Assembly: GCA_017442805.1 (NCBI GenBank)
Contig: JAFRZA010000033.1
Span: 1 to 64,000 of the forward strand
DNA from: Erysipelotrichaceae bacterium
GTDB lineage: Bacteria; Bacillota_I; Bacilli_A; Erysipelotrichales; Erysipelotrichaceae
DNA: 64,000 nt
Direction: 5' to 3'
Shown here: positions 34,815 through 44,080 of the stretch, in pieces
Layout: each line of letters starts with the position of its first letter
Numbering within the stretch: position 1 is the stretch's first letter
Position numbers and translations under genes: made by a program
Notes under the pieces: generated by a model
Seen by the model: the letters and a program-made list of their open reading frames with translations, nothing else
Told to the model about the DNA's origin: nothing
Database searches by the model: none

Positions 34815-35288
34815 CTATAATTCGTCAGTCCTTTTTCTTCTTTTATCGCGCATTTTCGCAAAGAAACTGTCCATTATATTCTTCGCCTCACGGGCCAGTA
34901 AACCCTGATGAATTATCGGATAACTGCTGAAGCCCTGCACAACCGAGAGGTCGAACACGCTTCCCAAAGCGCCGGCCTTAGGGTCTTCCGCCGCGAAATA
35001 CACATGGCTGATCCGCGCCTGCATGATCGTTCCGGCGCACATCGGGCAGGGTTCCAGGGTCACATAGATGGTGCAGTCGTCCAGCCGCCAGCTGTTCAGA
35101 AAGGCGCAGGCCTGGCTTATCGCCGTCATTTCCGCATGGGAGCTAACCTGCTGATCCCGCTGTCTGGAATTGTGCCCCCGGCCGATTATCGTGCCGTCTT
35201 TTACGACGACTGCGCCGACCGGAATTTCCCCCAGTTCATAGGCCTTCCGGGCTTCGATAAGCGCTTCTCTCATGTATTCTTCATCCAT
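34815..35288 (-). CDS. tadA: tRNA-specific adenosine deaminase TadA
   Basis: Converts A34 to inosine in tRNA-Arg (ACG). 157 residues with HAE (51-53) and PCPMC (80-84), the zinc-site residues and proton shuttle of the family. The ATG at 35288 follows GAGGAA; the frame continues upstream into the SRP RNA gene, which is not coding. The SRP RNA T run ends just before this ribosome binding site. Confidence 0.95.
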   Translation of the reverse strand: MDEEYMREALIEARKAYELGEIPVGAVVVKDGTIIGRGHNSRQRDQQVSSHAEMTAISQACAFLNSWRLDDCTIYVTLEPCPMCAGTIMQARISHVYFAAEDPKAGALGSVFDLSVVQGFSSYPIIHQGLLAREAKNIMDSFFAKMRDKRRKRTDEL

Positions 35289-35312
35289 AGCCTGTTCCTC
35301 ACAAAAAACAAA

Positions 35313-35385
35313 GGTACACACACGATTTGTTTACGTGGCTGCTACGTTCCCGTCCTGACCAAATTAAAACTCCTCATGTTGTACC
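35313..35385 (-). ncRNA. ffs: Signal recognition particle RNA (small bacterial 4.5S type)
   Basis: On the minus strand the helix-8 core is exact in form: GGTCAGG, ACG-GGAA-CGT tetraloop hairpin, AGCAGCC. An outer helix pairs GGTACA near the 5' end with TGTACC at the 3' end, giving about 73 nucleotides with no Alu domain. T residues follow (35312-35301). The gene is near tadA-dnaX as in Bacillus scr, although here it precedes tadA instead of following it. The 5' and 3' ends are inferred from the outer helix. Confidence 0.93.
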
Positions 35386-35391
35386 ATAGAT

Positions 35392-35420
35392 ATTTTATCA
35401 GTTATCCGCGTCCGTTTCAA
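35392..35420 (-). promoter_or_regulatory. Promoter of the SRP RNA gene
   Basis: On the minus strand TTGAAA (35420-35415), 17-base spacer, TAAAAT (35397-35392), seven bases before the predicted RNA 5' end. Confidence 0.88.
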
Positions 35421-35423
35421 CAT

Positions 35424-35439
35424 TGTTTCACGTGGAACA
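35424..35439. promoter_or_regulatory. parS site 1 (ParB/Spo0J binding)
   Basis: TGTTTCACGTGGAACA, one of the standard parS variants: a 16-base palindrome with a single mismatched pair. Confidence 0.92.
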
Positions 35440-35461
35440 TGGGCAGGGCTCTCTGCGACGT

Positions 35462-35477
35462 TGTTTCACGTGAAACA
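35462..35477. promoter_or_regulatory. parS site 2, perfect consensus
   Basis: TGTTTCACGTGAAACA, the perfect palindromic parS of Bacillus Spo0J. It is 38 bases from site 1. Confidence 0.95.
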
Positions 35478-35499
35478 AAACCCGCAGGCGTCTGCGGGT
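35476..35499 (-). terminator. Terminator of serS-vanY, sited between parS 2 and 3
   Basis: On the minus strand ACCCGCAG-ACGC-CTGCGGGT followed by TTTG. It lies about 33 bases after the VanY-like stop and runs into parS site 2. Confidence 0.8.
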
Positions 35500-35506
35500 C
35501 CGTTCA

Positions 35507-35522
35507 TGTTTCACGTGGAACA
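35507..35522. promoter_or_regulatory. parS site 3
   Basis: TGTTTCACGTGGAACA, identical to site 1. It is 45 bases from site 2 and ten bases from the end of the VanY-like gene. Confidence 0.92.
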
Positions 35523-35532
35523 ATCGTGCTGT

Positions 35533-36666
35533 TTACCTGCCTTCTATGAAGAAAGCGTAGTATTCGTCGAACGTGATGCCGGTCTCGTGAATATACTCGG
35601 CAGCCTGGGCTCCGACATAGCGGAAGTGCCAGCGCTCGTAGGTATAGCCGGTAATGTCGGTCTTGTCGTCCGGGTAACGGACGATGTAGCCGTATTTATA
35701 ACAGTTCTCTGCCAGCCAGCTGAAGCCCTTGGCCTTCTTGTCGACAGCCAGGTCAACGGCCAGGCCGGTCTGATGCTCACTGTAACCTGGCTGAGCGGCT
35801 CTCTTTTCGCCGTCTTCGCGGCCCAGCATCTTGCAGTAGTAGTCATACACCGTCTTCTGATAACTGTAGCTCCGATAGCCGTTGTCGCCGTTAATGGTGA
35901 CCTTGTAGCCGACCTTCTTCGCTGCGTCAGCCATGGCGACCAGATTCTCATAGGCTTCGGTGTTCATACGGGCTCCCTTGCTGGAGAAAGCCTTGTCAAC
36001 GTCAACCAGATTGTCCGGCACATAGGAGTCCGCGATATCGTAGTAGTTGTTTACCAGAACCAGGTATCCCTGGCTGGGATCGGCGTGGAAGTCGCCGTTC
36101 TTGGGAATCATGTCAAGGTTGCAGTTGACGCGCTCGACCAGCTGCCGGGCCGTCAGCTCTTCTCCGGCGTGTTCTGCGTCATACTCACAGTATCTTGTTA
36201 CCCTGTTCCAGAGGAAGTAGGGGTCGTCGAGAATTGCTATCAGTCTTTCGCCGTACTCGACATCGGTCTGGTCAATGTCGTGATTTACCAGTCCGACGAC
36301 GGTTTCCTCGTCGGCTCCGGTCTTATCGCTGTAGGCCAGATACCTCTGAACGGATTCTTTCTCATAGCCTTCCACGCTGAGGAAGCCGATCAGCCGGGGG
36401 TCATATCCCGTTTCCAGCTGATCAAGGTCGTTGTTTACCAGCGCCAGCAGTTCGGTGACGCTTACCTCGCTGTTACTGTCGTAATAAGCGATGTAACGCT
36501 CGTTCAGTTTGCTGTCATAACCCTGTTCCGCCGCAAAGGCCGCAACGATGCGGCTGCGTCTTTGATGCTCGGTTACGATCCGGTAGCCGATATAGGAACC
36601 GGCGAGAAGAACCAGGACCGCCAGAATGGCGACCATGATCTTCTTGATCTTAATGCTTTTGTTCAT
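35533..36666 (-). CDS. VanY-type D-Ala-D-Ala carboxypeptidase (M15B), membrane anchored
   Basis: 377 residues: an N-terminal transmembrane anchor (about 8-25), then a region of repeated units with the pattern (YDSKL/YDPRL/YGERL) followed by V-x-x-L-V-N-x-D-x-D (three copies across about residues 45-190), then the M15B peptidase domain with NGYRSYSYQ, PGYSEHQTGLAVDL and ERWHFRYV zinc and catalytic motifs. It trims the terminal D-Ala of stem peptides outside the membrane. It follows serS by 11 bases. The repeat region may bind wall material. It is not evidence for vancomycin resistance, since the rest of a van cluster is absent. Confidence 0.9.
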   Translation of the reverse strand: MNKSIKIKKIMVAILAVLVLLAGSYIGYRIVTEHQRRSRIVAAFAAEQGYDSKLNERYIAYYDSNSEVSVTELLALVNNDLDQLETGYDPRLIGFLSVEGYEKESVQRYLAYSDKTGADEETVVGLVNHDIDQTDVEYGERLIAILDDPYFLWNRVTRYCEYDAEHAGEELTARQLVERVNCNLDMIPKNGDFHADPSQGYLVLVNNYYDIADSYVPDNLVDVDKAFSSKGARMNTEAYENLVAMADAAKKVGYKVTINGDNGYRSYSYQKTVYDYYCKMLGREDGEKRAAQPGYSEHQTGLAVDLAVDKKAKGFSWLAENCYKYGYIVRYPDDKTDITGYTYERWHFRYVGAQAAEYIHETGITFDEYYAFFIEGR

Positions 36667-36677
36667 CTTTCAATGTC

Positions 36678-37964
36678 TTACTGCTTGGGAACAAGCTTTT
36701 CCTTGCCGCCCATGTAAGGCTGCAGAACTTTCGGAATGTTGACGGAACCGTCTTCGTTCAGGTTGTTTTCCAGGAATGCTATCAGCATTCTCGGCGGGGC
36801 AACGACGGTGTTGTTAAGCGTATGGGCAAAGTACTTGCCTTCCTCGCCCTGAACTCTGATGCCCAGTCTTCTGGCCTGAGCGTCGGTCAGGTTGGAACAT
36901 GAGCAAACTTCGAAATACTTCTGCTGTCTGGGGCTCCAGGCCTCGATGTCGCAGGAACGGTACTTGAGGTCTGCCAGGTCGCCGGAGCAGCAGACCAGCT
37001 TTCTGACCGGAATGTCAAGGCTTCTGAACAGTTCAACGGAGAAGTTCCACATTCTGTCATACCAGGCCTCGGAATCTTCCGGCTTACAGACGACGATCAT
37101 TTCCTGCTTTTCGAACTGGTGAATGCGGTAGACGCCCCTTTCCTCGATGCCGTGAGCGCCTACTTCCTTACGGAAGCAGGGAGAATAGGAGGTCATGGTT
37201 ATCGGTAGTTCGCTCTCCTTGAGGATCTGATCCTTGAACTTGGCGATCATTGAGTGCTCGGATGTGCCGATCAGATAGAGGTCTTCGCCCTCGATCTTGT
37301 ACATCATGTTTTCTTTTTCCGCAAAGGACATGACCCCGTCAACAGCCGCGCTTCTGATCATGAACGGTGGGATGCAGTAGGTGAACCCCTTGTCGATCAT
37401 GAAGTCGCGGGCATAAGCCAGGACAGCGGAGTGCAGACGGGCGATGTCACCCATCAGATAGTAGAAACCGTTGCCCGTTACCCGGCCGGCCGCGTCCTTG
37501 TCCAGCCCGTTGAAACGGGCCATGATGTCGGCGTGGTAGGGAATGTCAAAACTCTTGACTTCCGGTTCGCCGAAGCGCTGTTCCTCAACGTTGAAACTGT
37601 CGTCCTTTCCGATCGGCACGTCATCCGCGATGATGTTGGGAATCATCATCTGGATCTTGCGGGCCTTTTCAAACAGCTCGTCTTCCTTCTTTTCGTTTTC
37701 CTGAAGGGTCTCGTTGATCCGGCTTACCTCCGCCTTGGCCTGGTTAGCCTCGTCGATCCTCTTCTCCTTCATGAATCCGCCGATCTGCTTGGAGATGGCG
37801 TTTCTCTGAGCTCTCAGATCATCGTCCGTCGTCTTGTACTGACGGTACTGTCTGTCCAGCTCAATGAGCTCATCCACCAGCGGAAGCTTCTGATCCTGAA
37901 ACTTCTTTCTGATGTTCTCCTTTACCTTGTCAGGATTGTTTCTGATAAATCCCATGTCCAACAT
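36678..37964 (-). CDS. serS: Seryl-tRNA synthetase
   Basis: 428 residues: an N-terminal coiled-coil arm (about 30-105), then a class II synthetase core with motif 2 (SPCFRKEVGAHGIEERGVYRIHQFEKQE) and motif 3 (PPRMLIAFLEN). AGGAG precedes the ATG. Transcription is controlled by a T-box leader that senses uncharged tRNA-Ser. Confidence 0.97.
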   Translation of the reverse strand: MLDMGFIRNNPDKVKENIRKKFQDQKLPLVDELIELDRQYRQYKTTDDDLRAQRNAISKQIGGFMKEKRIDEANQAKAEVSRINETLQENEKKEDELFEKARKIQMMIPNIIADDVPIGKDDSFNVEEQRFGEPEVKSFDIPYHADIMARFNGLDKDAAGRVTGNGFYYLMGDIARLHSAVLAYARDFMIDKGFTYCIPPFMIRSAAVDGVMSFAEKENMMYKIEGEDLYLIGTSEHSMIAKFKDQILKESELPITMTSYSPCFRKEVGAHGIEERGVYRIHQFEKQEMIVVCKPEDSEAWYDRMWNFSVELFRSLDIPVRKLVCCSGDLADLKYRSCDIEAWSPRQQKYFEVCSCSNLTDAQARRLGIRVQGEEGKYFAHTLNNTVVAPPRMLIAFLENNLNEDGSVNIPKVLQPYMGGKEKLVPKQ

Positions 37965-37985
37965 AATATCACTGCTCCTTTTCCC

Positions 37986-38202
37986 TGAAAAATAAAAACA
38001 TCATCCGTAAAGGGACGATGTCTCGTGGTGCCACCCTTCTTATCCGGCCCAAAGCCGGCTTCTTAATTAGATAACGGTCTTACCCGGAAAGCTTTGCTTT
38101 CAGCTCCAAGGTGGATTCCGCAGATCTTCCATGACGCCTCGCACCGGCCGCCGCCTCTCTTGAATGGGACTGATCTGCCTACTTGTCCTCTTCACAGCTG
38201 TT
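37986..38202 (-). ncRNA. T-box leader of serS
   Basis: On the minus strand: stem I start (GAAGAGGACAAGTAG), a candidate specifier loop GAATCCACC (38118-38110) with Ser codon TCC, the near-invariant T-box AGGGTGGCACCACG, and a terminator ACATCGTCC/GGATGATGT (38021-37998) followed by TTTTTATTTTT. Binding of uncharged tRNA-Ser should favour the antiterminator and let serS be read. Confidence 0.95.
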
Positions 38203-38208
38203 AAACAA

Positions 38209-38237
38209 ATTATAATCTAACCGAAAATACAATTCAA
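38209..38237 (-). promoter_or_regulatory. Promoter of the serS T-box transcript
   Basis: On the minus strand TTGAAT (38237-38232), 17-base spacer, TATAAT (38214-38209). Confidence 0.85.
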
Positions 38238-38240
38238 CGG

Positions 38241-39665
38241 CTAGTTTCTGATTGAATGATGGAACACCGGTGAGCTGTACGTCATTGGCAGAAAGACATA
38301 GCCGTTAGCCAGTCCCCAGACGATGATCCGCTCAACGGCGTCAACGCTGTAACCCTTGATGTCGTGCTGAAGAACGATTGACTCATAGTGTCTTCTGATT
38401 CCCCTGATGACGTTTTCCGCCACCTTGGTGGGATCCTCGGTAGATCCGGCGTCTCCGCTGGAAACGTTCCAGTCGGTATAGCGGTAGCCGTTTTCGTTCA
38501 GCGAGTTGCAGATCTCGGTTATGATGCCGTTGGCGTATTTCCTGCTTACGGTGTTGGAACTGCCGCCCGGCAGTCTGACCAGATGCGAATAGGAACCGGT
38601 CAGTTCATAAATCATTTCATTGACCTTGTTCAGATCCTTCCAGTAATCCTCCAGCGACGTGTAGCATTTCGCGTAGCTGTGACTGTAGCTGTGCGCGGCA
38701 ACGGTATGTCCCCTTTTGGCGGCCTCCGTGATGCAGTAGCGGTAATCCTCGCGGTTACCGGTTACGAAGAAGGTAACCTTGACGTTGTATTTGTCGAGAA
38801 TGTCCAGAAGCTTCATCGTATAACAGCCCGGTCCGTCATCAAAGGTCAGATAGACGATGCCGCCGCTGGTGCTGACGTGTTCGCCGTTTTTCTCATAGAC
38901 GGAAACGACCCGCACCGCTGTCGCCAGGTTGCCGGCAGCGTCCGCTACCGAGTAGGTCAGCGCGTAGGTTCCTTTTTTTGCGCTATCTACCTCTCCGCTG
39001 ATGCTTACCGCTTCGCTCAGATCACCGTCATGACGGTCCGTTGCCGTATAGCCCGGTTCCTCATACTTTCCGCCCAGTTCAACGCTGATAACAGTCTCGC
39101 CATTGAGAACGATCTGGGGAGCGGAGATGTCCCGGTAGACGATTTCCCGGCTGACCGTGGCGCTGTTGCCACTGGAGTCGCTGACGGTATAGTTCACCGT
39201 CGTGCCGTCGCTTTCAACCTGTACCCTGTCCGTCAGATCGCCGTCATGGGCGTCATAAGCGCTGTACCCTTCTTCAGCATATTCTTCGCCGTAGTCGGTA
39301 TAGTGCTCGCCAGACTGCACCAGCGTGATGACCGGAGCCGTCGTGTCAACGATGTTGACCTTTATCGTCAGCTGTCCTTCCCGGTCTTCATATCCGGCCT
39401 TCCACTTCAGCTCATAGCTTCCCAGCTGTTCGCCGATTTCCCCTTTCTTTTCCGTAATGGGGATGTCTCTGGTAAAAAGGCCAAGCATCTTCTGATACTT
39501 AGCCTTTACTTCCGGCAGTTCGGCCTTTTGGCTGTATTCGAAAGTGAATTCCTGGTTATCTCTGACATTGAAGACGATCCTTCCACCGCCAAAGGCGAGC
39601 AGCCCTGTTACCAGCAGGGCTAAGGAACCGATCAGGAATGCTTTCAGATAGCCTTTATTCTTCAT
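38241..39665 (-). CDS. Membrane-anchored polysaccharide deacetylase with Ig-like repeats
   Basis: 474 residues: an N-terminal signal anchor (about 8-28), two DUF5011/Ig-like units of about 75 residues (each with D-x-x-A-P-x-I and the DxHDGDLT signature), then a NodB domain with TFDDGP, the HSYSHSY metal motif, LPGGSSN and a late IVLQHD. Such enzymes remove N-acetyl groups from peptidoglycan or another surface polymer. It overlaps the end of gyrA by 11 bases, so it ends the yaaA-recF-gyrB-gyrA operon. The exact polymer is not known. Confidence 0.9.
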   Translation of the reverse strand: MKNKGYLKAFLIGSLALLVTGLLAFGGGRIVFNVRDNQEFTFEYSQKAELPEVKAKYQKMLGLFTRDIPITEKKGEIGEQLGSYELKWKAGYEDREGQLTIKVNIVDTTAPVITLVQSGEHYTDYGEEYAEEGYSAYDAHDGDLTDRVQVESDGTTVNYTVSDSSGNSATVSREIVYRDISAPQIVLNGETVISVELGGKYEEPGYTATDRHDGDLSEAVSISGEVDSAKKGTYALTYSVADAAGNLATAVRVVSVYEKNGEHVSTSGGIVYLTFDDGPGCYTMKLLDILDKYNVKVTFFVTGNREDYRYCITEAAKRGHTVAAHSYSHSYAKCYTSLEDYWKDLNKVNEMIYELTGSYSHLVRLPGGSSNTVSRKYANGIITEICNSLNENGYRYTDWNVSSGDAGSTEDPTKVAENVIRGIRRHYESIVLQHDIKGYSVDAVERIIVWGLANGYVFLPMTYSSPVFHHSIRN

Positions 39666-42135
39666 CCTTCTTTTCTTCCTTTTCGCCTTCCTCGTCCTGT
39701 TCAGGAGCGATCACGGTGACCGTCGCTACCTTGGAATCGCCGACATTGATGAGTCTGACGCCCTGGGTATTACGTCCGTATAAGGCAACATCGGACAGCG
39801 AGATTCTGATGATCGTTCCCTCGTCAGTCATGACCAGAGCGTCTTCATCGCCGTTTACCGCCTTCATGCAGACGAGCTTACCGTTCTTTTCGGTGATGTT
39901 GATGGTCGTTACGCCCTTGCCGCCTCTCTGAGTCAGACGGTAGTCGCTCAGCGGAGTCTTCTTTCCGTAGCCCTTTTCGGTGATGGAGAGTACGTACTCG
40001 CCCTTGCGGTCGGTTGCTACGCCGATGACCTTGCCGCCATCAGTGTTGAAGCCCTTGACGCCGGCAGCGCTGCGGCCCATCGGCCGTACGTCCTGCTCAT
40101 TGAAGCGGATGGCCTTGCCGTTATCGCCGGCGATGATGATCTCGTCATTGCCGCTGGTCAGCTGCGTCGCAAACAGGGTGTCGTCTTCCCGTAAGAAGAT
40201 GGCAACCTTGCCGGACTGTCTGATGGAGAGGAATTCCGACATCGGTACTCTCTTGACCAGGCCGTTAGTGGTAACGAAGAACATGTATTCATGCTCCAGT
40301 TCAGGGTCAGCGGTCACGTCGATCATGGCCTTGACCTTTTCGTTCTTGCTGAGGTTAAGCAGATTGACGACCGGGATGCCCTTGGCAATGCGGCTGGCGT
40401 TGGGAACCTTGTAGCCTCTCATGCGGTAGACCTTCCCCAGGTCAGTGAACAGCAGCAGGTCGTCATGGGTCGACATGTTGATCATCTGGTCGATCATGTC
40501 GTCGCTGTTGACCGCCATGCCTCTGATGCCCTTGCCGCCGCGGTTCTGAACCTTATAGGTATCGATCGTAGTTCTCTTGATGTAGCCGTTGGTTGTGATG
40601 CAGACGGTGACGTCCTCAACCGGAATCAGCGACTCATCGTCGATGTCGCCTTCGTTGTCGTTGATCTCCGTCTTACGGTCATCGCCGTACTTGGCCTTGA
40701 TCTCATCGAGTTCGCTCTTGATGATGGCCAGAACACGCTCGTGGTGAGCCAGAATGTCGCGATAATCGGCGATCTGTTCTTCCAGAGCCTTGTATTCTTC
40801 TTCCAGCTTCAGCCGGTTCAGACCGGTCAGTCTTCGTAACTGCATGTCCAGAATGGCCTTGGCCTGGATCTCGGACAGGCTGAATCTGTTCATCAAACGG
40901 CTCATGGCTTCATCGTCGTTCTGCGAAGTTCTGATGATGCTGACGACTTCGTCGATGTTGTCAACGGCGATCAGCAGGCCTTCCAGGATGTGGGCTCTGT
41001 CGAGAGCCTTCTGCAGGTCATACTGCGTCCTTCTGGTGATGATGTCGATCTGATGGTCGATGTAGACCTGGATCAGCTTCTTCAGCGGCATGACCGTCGG
41101 CGTGTTATTGACCAGTGCCAGCATGTTGATGCCGTAGGAGATCTGCAGCTGGGTGCGGTGATAGAGCTGGTTCAGCAGAACTTCCGGCTGGATGTCCTTT
41201 CTGACTTCGATGATGATCTTGATGCCGTCCATGTTGGACTCATCAGCCATGTTGGTAACACCTTCGATCTCCTTGTCTCTGGCCAGGGAAACGATGTTGT
41301 TGTACATCGCCTTCTTGTTGACGCCATAGGGGATCTCGGTGATGATGATCTCATGCTTACCGCTGGGCAGCTCGTTGATCTCCGCTCTGGAGCGGACATA
41401 GATGGTTCCCTTGCCGGTCTCATAGGCTCTCTTGATGCCGCTGCGGCCCAGGATGATGCCGCCAGTCGGAAAGTCCGGTCCCTGGAGACAGGTATTCATG
41501 AGTTCGATTACTTCAATGTCGGGGTTGTCGATGACGGCCTTGATGGCGTCGATCGTCTCGCCGATGTTATGCGGCGGGATGTTGGTGGCCATGCCGACCG
41601 CAATGCCGGTAGAGCCGTTGATCAGCAGATTGGGGATGTGAGCCGGCAGAACGACCGGTTCCTTTTCCTCACCGTCGTAGTTGTCGATGAAATCGACGGT
41701 TTCCTTCTGAATGTCTCTCAGCATTTCCATTGATATCTTGGCCATGCGGGCTTCGGTGTATCGCTGGGCAGCGGCGCTGTCGCCGTCGATGTTTCCGAAG
41801 TTTCCGTGTCCTTCAACCAGCGGATAGCGGTAGGAGAAAGCCTGGGCCATTCTGACCATGGCCTCGTAGATGGAACTGTCGCCATGGGGGTGATATTTAC
41901 CCATGACTTCGCCGACGATACGGGCGCTCTTCTTGAACGGCGTATTGGCGTAGTTTCCCAGTTCGTTCATGCCGTAGAGGATCCTTCTCTGAACCGGCTT
42001 CATGCCGTCACGGGCATCAGGCAGGGCTCTCTGGACGATGACGCTCATGGCGTACTCCAGGAAGGAGTCCCTGATCTCTCCGGATATGTTGATGAATTTT
42101 ACCTTGTCATAACGGTTGTTATCGTATTCTTCCAT
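39655..42135 (-). CDS. gyrA: DNA gyrase subunit A
   Basis: 826 residues with the catalytic Tyr126 (AQRYTEAR), the quinolone region [12 protein letters not shown] (Ser87 and Glu91 at the usual resistance positions, wild-type in form), and the C-terminal GyrA-box QRGGKG that separates gyrase from topoisomerase IV. The acidic Glu/Asp/Lys-rich tail is normal. It is 13 bases after gyrB. Confidence 0.97.
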   Translation of the reverse strand: MEEYDNNRYDKVKFINISGEIRDSFLEYAMSVIVQRALPDARDGMKPVQRRILYGMNELGNYANTPFKKSARIVGEVMGKYHPHGDSSIYEAMVRMAQAFSYRYPLVEGHGNFGNIDGDSAAAQRYTEARMAKISMEMLRDIQKETVDFIDNYDGEEKEPVVLPAHIPNLLINGSTGIAVGMATNIPPHNIGETIDAIKAVIDNPDIEVIELMNTCLQGPDFPTGGIILGRSGIKRAYETGKGTIYVRSRAEINELPSGKHEIIITEIPYGVNKKAMYNNIVSLARDKEIEGVTNMADESNMDGIKIIIEVRKDIQPEVLLNQLYHRTQLQISYGINMLALVNNTPTVMPLKKLIQVYIDHQIDIITRRTQYDLQKALDRAHILEGLLIAVDNIDEVVSIIRTSQNDDEAMSRLMNRFSLSEIQAKAILDMQLRRLTGLNRLKLEEEYKALEEQIADYRDILAHHERVLAIIKSELDEIKAKYGDDRKTEINDNEGDIDDESLIPVEDVTVCITTNGYIKRTTIDTYKVQNRGGKGIRGMAVNSDDMIDQMINMSTHDDLLLFTDLGKVYRMRGYKVPNASRIAKGIPVVNLLNLSKNEKVKAMIDVTADPELEHEYMFFVTTNGLVKRVPMSEFLSIRQSGKVAIFLREDDTLFATQLTSGNDEIIIAGDNGKAIRFNEQDVRPMGRSAAGVKGFNTDGGKVIGVATDRKGEYVLSITEKGYGKKTPLSDYRLTQRGGKGVTTINITEKNGKLVCMKAVNGDEDALVMTDEGTIIRISLSDVALYGRNTQGVRLINVGDSKVATVTVIAPEQDEEGEKEEKKDEE

Positions 42136-42148
42136 TAAAATTCACCTC

Positions 42149-44080
42149 CTAGACAATATCCAGATTGCGCACGAACTGGGCGTTTTCCATGATGTAGTTC
42201 TTACGGGGTTCGACCTCGTCGCCCATCAGCATGGAGAAATACTTGTCGGCTTCAATGGCGTTATCGATGTTGACCTGAAGCAGAGTCCGGTTGGTCGGGT
42301 TCATGGTCGTTTCCCACAGCTGGCTGGGGTCCATTTCACCAAGGCCCTTGTATCTCTGTAAGGAGAATCTTTCGCCGAACTCTCCCTTGATCTCCTCAAG
42401 CTGGTTGTCGGAATAGGCGTACTTGATGCTGTTGCCCTTCTGCACGCGGTACAGCGGCGGCTGGGCGACGTAGACATAACCGCCTTCGATGATTTCCCGG
42501 AAGAAGCGGTAGAAGAAAGTCAGCAGAAGAATTCTGATGTGAGCGCCGTCAACGTCAGCATCGGTCATGATGACGATCTTGTGATATCTCAGCTTGCTGA
42601 TGTCGAAGTTCTCGCCGATGCCGGTGCCGAAGGCAGTGATCATGCTCTTGATCTCGTTGTTGTCGAGGATCTGATGCAGTCTGGCCTTTTCGACATTGAG
42701 GATCTTGCCTCTTAACGGCAGGATGGCCTGGTGCTTGGGGTCACGGCAGTCCTTGGCGGAGCCGCCGGCGGAGTCACCCTCAACGATGTAGATCTCGTTG
42801 AGTTCCGGATCACGGCCTGAGCAGTCGGTCAGCTTGTCCGGCATGCTGGAGAATTCCAGTCCGTTCTTGCTGCGGACGGTCTCTCTGGCCTTCTTAGCCG
42901 CGATGCGGGCCTTGGAAGCGGTAATGCCCTTGTTGACGATGATCTTGGCAACGTCCGGGTTTTCCATAAGGTACCTTTCAAATTGCTCGGAGAAAATTGC
43001 GGACATGATCCTTCTGACTTCGCTGTTGCCCAGTTTGGTCTTGGTCTGGCCTTCATACTGCGGATCGGGGTGTCTGACGGAAATGATGGCGGTGATGCCT
43101 TCACGGACGTCATCGCCGGTCAGGACGTCTTCATCCTTCTTCAGCATGTTGTTGGCCTTGGCGTAGCTGTTGATGACCCTGGTCAGGGAGTTACGGAAAC
43201 CTTCTTCGTGAGTTCCGCCTTCAACGGTATTGACGTTGTTGCAGAATGAATAGACGTTGGCGGAATAGCCGTCGTTGTACTGCAGGGCTACTTCGCACTC
43301 AATATCTCCTTCGCTTCCCTTGACGTGGATCGGCTCCTCAAAGAGAACGGTCCTGTCCTTGTTCAGGAAAGTAACGTATTCGGAAATGCCGCCTTCATAC
43401 TCAAAGGTGACGGTCTTCGGATCGTCGTCTCTCTCGTCAGTCAGTTCAATGACCAGGAAAGGATTCAGGAAAGCCAGTTCCTGAATGCGGTCATGGATGG
43501 TGTTATAGTCATAGACCGTGGTCTCATCGAAGATCTTCGGGTCAGCCTTGAAGCGGACGGTGGTTCCGTGCTCGTGTTCGGAACAGGTTCCGATCTCCTT
43601 CAGTTTCTGATCAACCTTGCCGCCGTTGGCAAAACGGCAGAAATAGACCTTCTTATTGATTTTGACCTCTACCTCCATCCATTCGGACAGGGCATTGACG
43701 ACGGAAGCGCCGACACCGTGCAGACCGCCGGAAACCTTGTAGGCTCCTCCGCCGAACTTGCCGCCGGCATGAAGAACGGTAAAGATGGTCTCTACCGTTG
43801 AAATTCCGGTCTTCTCATGTATGCCTACCGGCATGCCGCGTCCGTTGTCGGTTACCTCAATGATGTCACCCTTAAGGATCTTGATGATGATCTTATCGCA
43901 GTAACCGGCCAGGGCTTCGTCGATGGCGTTATCGACGATTTCCCAGACCAGATGATGCAGGCCCTTGGAGGAAGTCGTCGCGATGTACATGCCCGGTCTT
44001 TTTCTGACCGCTTCCAGGCCTTCCAGTACCTGGATGTCCTTGGAGGTATAGGAATAGTTATCCCTATTCTCTTCTGCCAT
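42149..44080 (-). CDS. gyrB: DNA gyrase subunit B
   Basis: 643 residues: a GHKL ATPase domain ([25 protein letters not shown]), a transducer, then the Toprim motif ([23 protein letters not shown]) and DADVDGAHI. Its ATG overlaps the recF stop by one base (TAATG), which points to translational coupling. Confidence 0.97.
   Translation of the reverse strand: MAEENRDNYSYTSKDIQVLEGLEAVRKRPGMYIATTSSKGLHHLVWEIVDNAIDEALAGYCDKIIIKILKGDIIEVTDNGRGMPVGIHEKTGISTVETIFTVLHAGGKFGGGAYKVSGGLHGVGASVVNALSEWMEVEVKINKKVYFCRFANGGKVDQKLKEIGTCSEHEHGTTVRFKADPKIFDETTVYDYNTIHDRIQELAFLNPFLVIELTDERDDDPKTVTFEYEGGISEYVTFLNKDRTVLFEEPIHVKGSEGDIECEVALQYNDGYSANVYSFCNNVNTVEGGTHEEGFRNSLTRVINSYAKANNMLKKDEDVLTGDDVREGITAIISVRHPDPQYEGQTKTKLGNSEVRRIMSAIFSEQFERYLMENPDVAKIIVNKGITASKARIAAKKARETVRSKNGLEFSSMPDKLTDCSGRDPELNEIYIVEGDSAGGSAKDCRDPKHQAILPLRGKILNVEKARLHQILDNNEIKSMITAFGTGIGENFDISKLRYHKIVIMTDADVDGAHIRILLLTFFYRFFREIIEGGYVYVAQPPLYRVQKGNSIKYAYSDNQLEEIKGEFGERFSLQRYKGLGEMDPSQLWETTMNPTNRTLLQVNIDNAIEADKYFSMLMGDEVEPRKNYIMENAQFVRNLDIV

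Noticed and set aside
35533-36666. Vancomycin resistance function for the VanY-type gene
   Set aside because: No vanH, vanA/B, vanX or vanRS nearby; it follows serS and looks like a housekeeping carboxypeptidase.
35461-36717. 418-codon plus-strand frame over parS and the VanY-type gene
   Set aside because: Antisense to a convincing M15B gene and starts inside the parS cluster.
38388-39623. 411-codon plus-strand frame opposite the deacetylase
   Set aside because: Antisense of a gene with intact NodB motifs; no ribosome site or homology.
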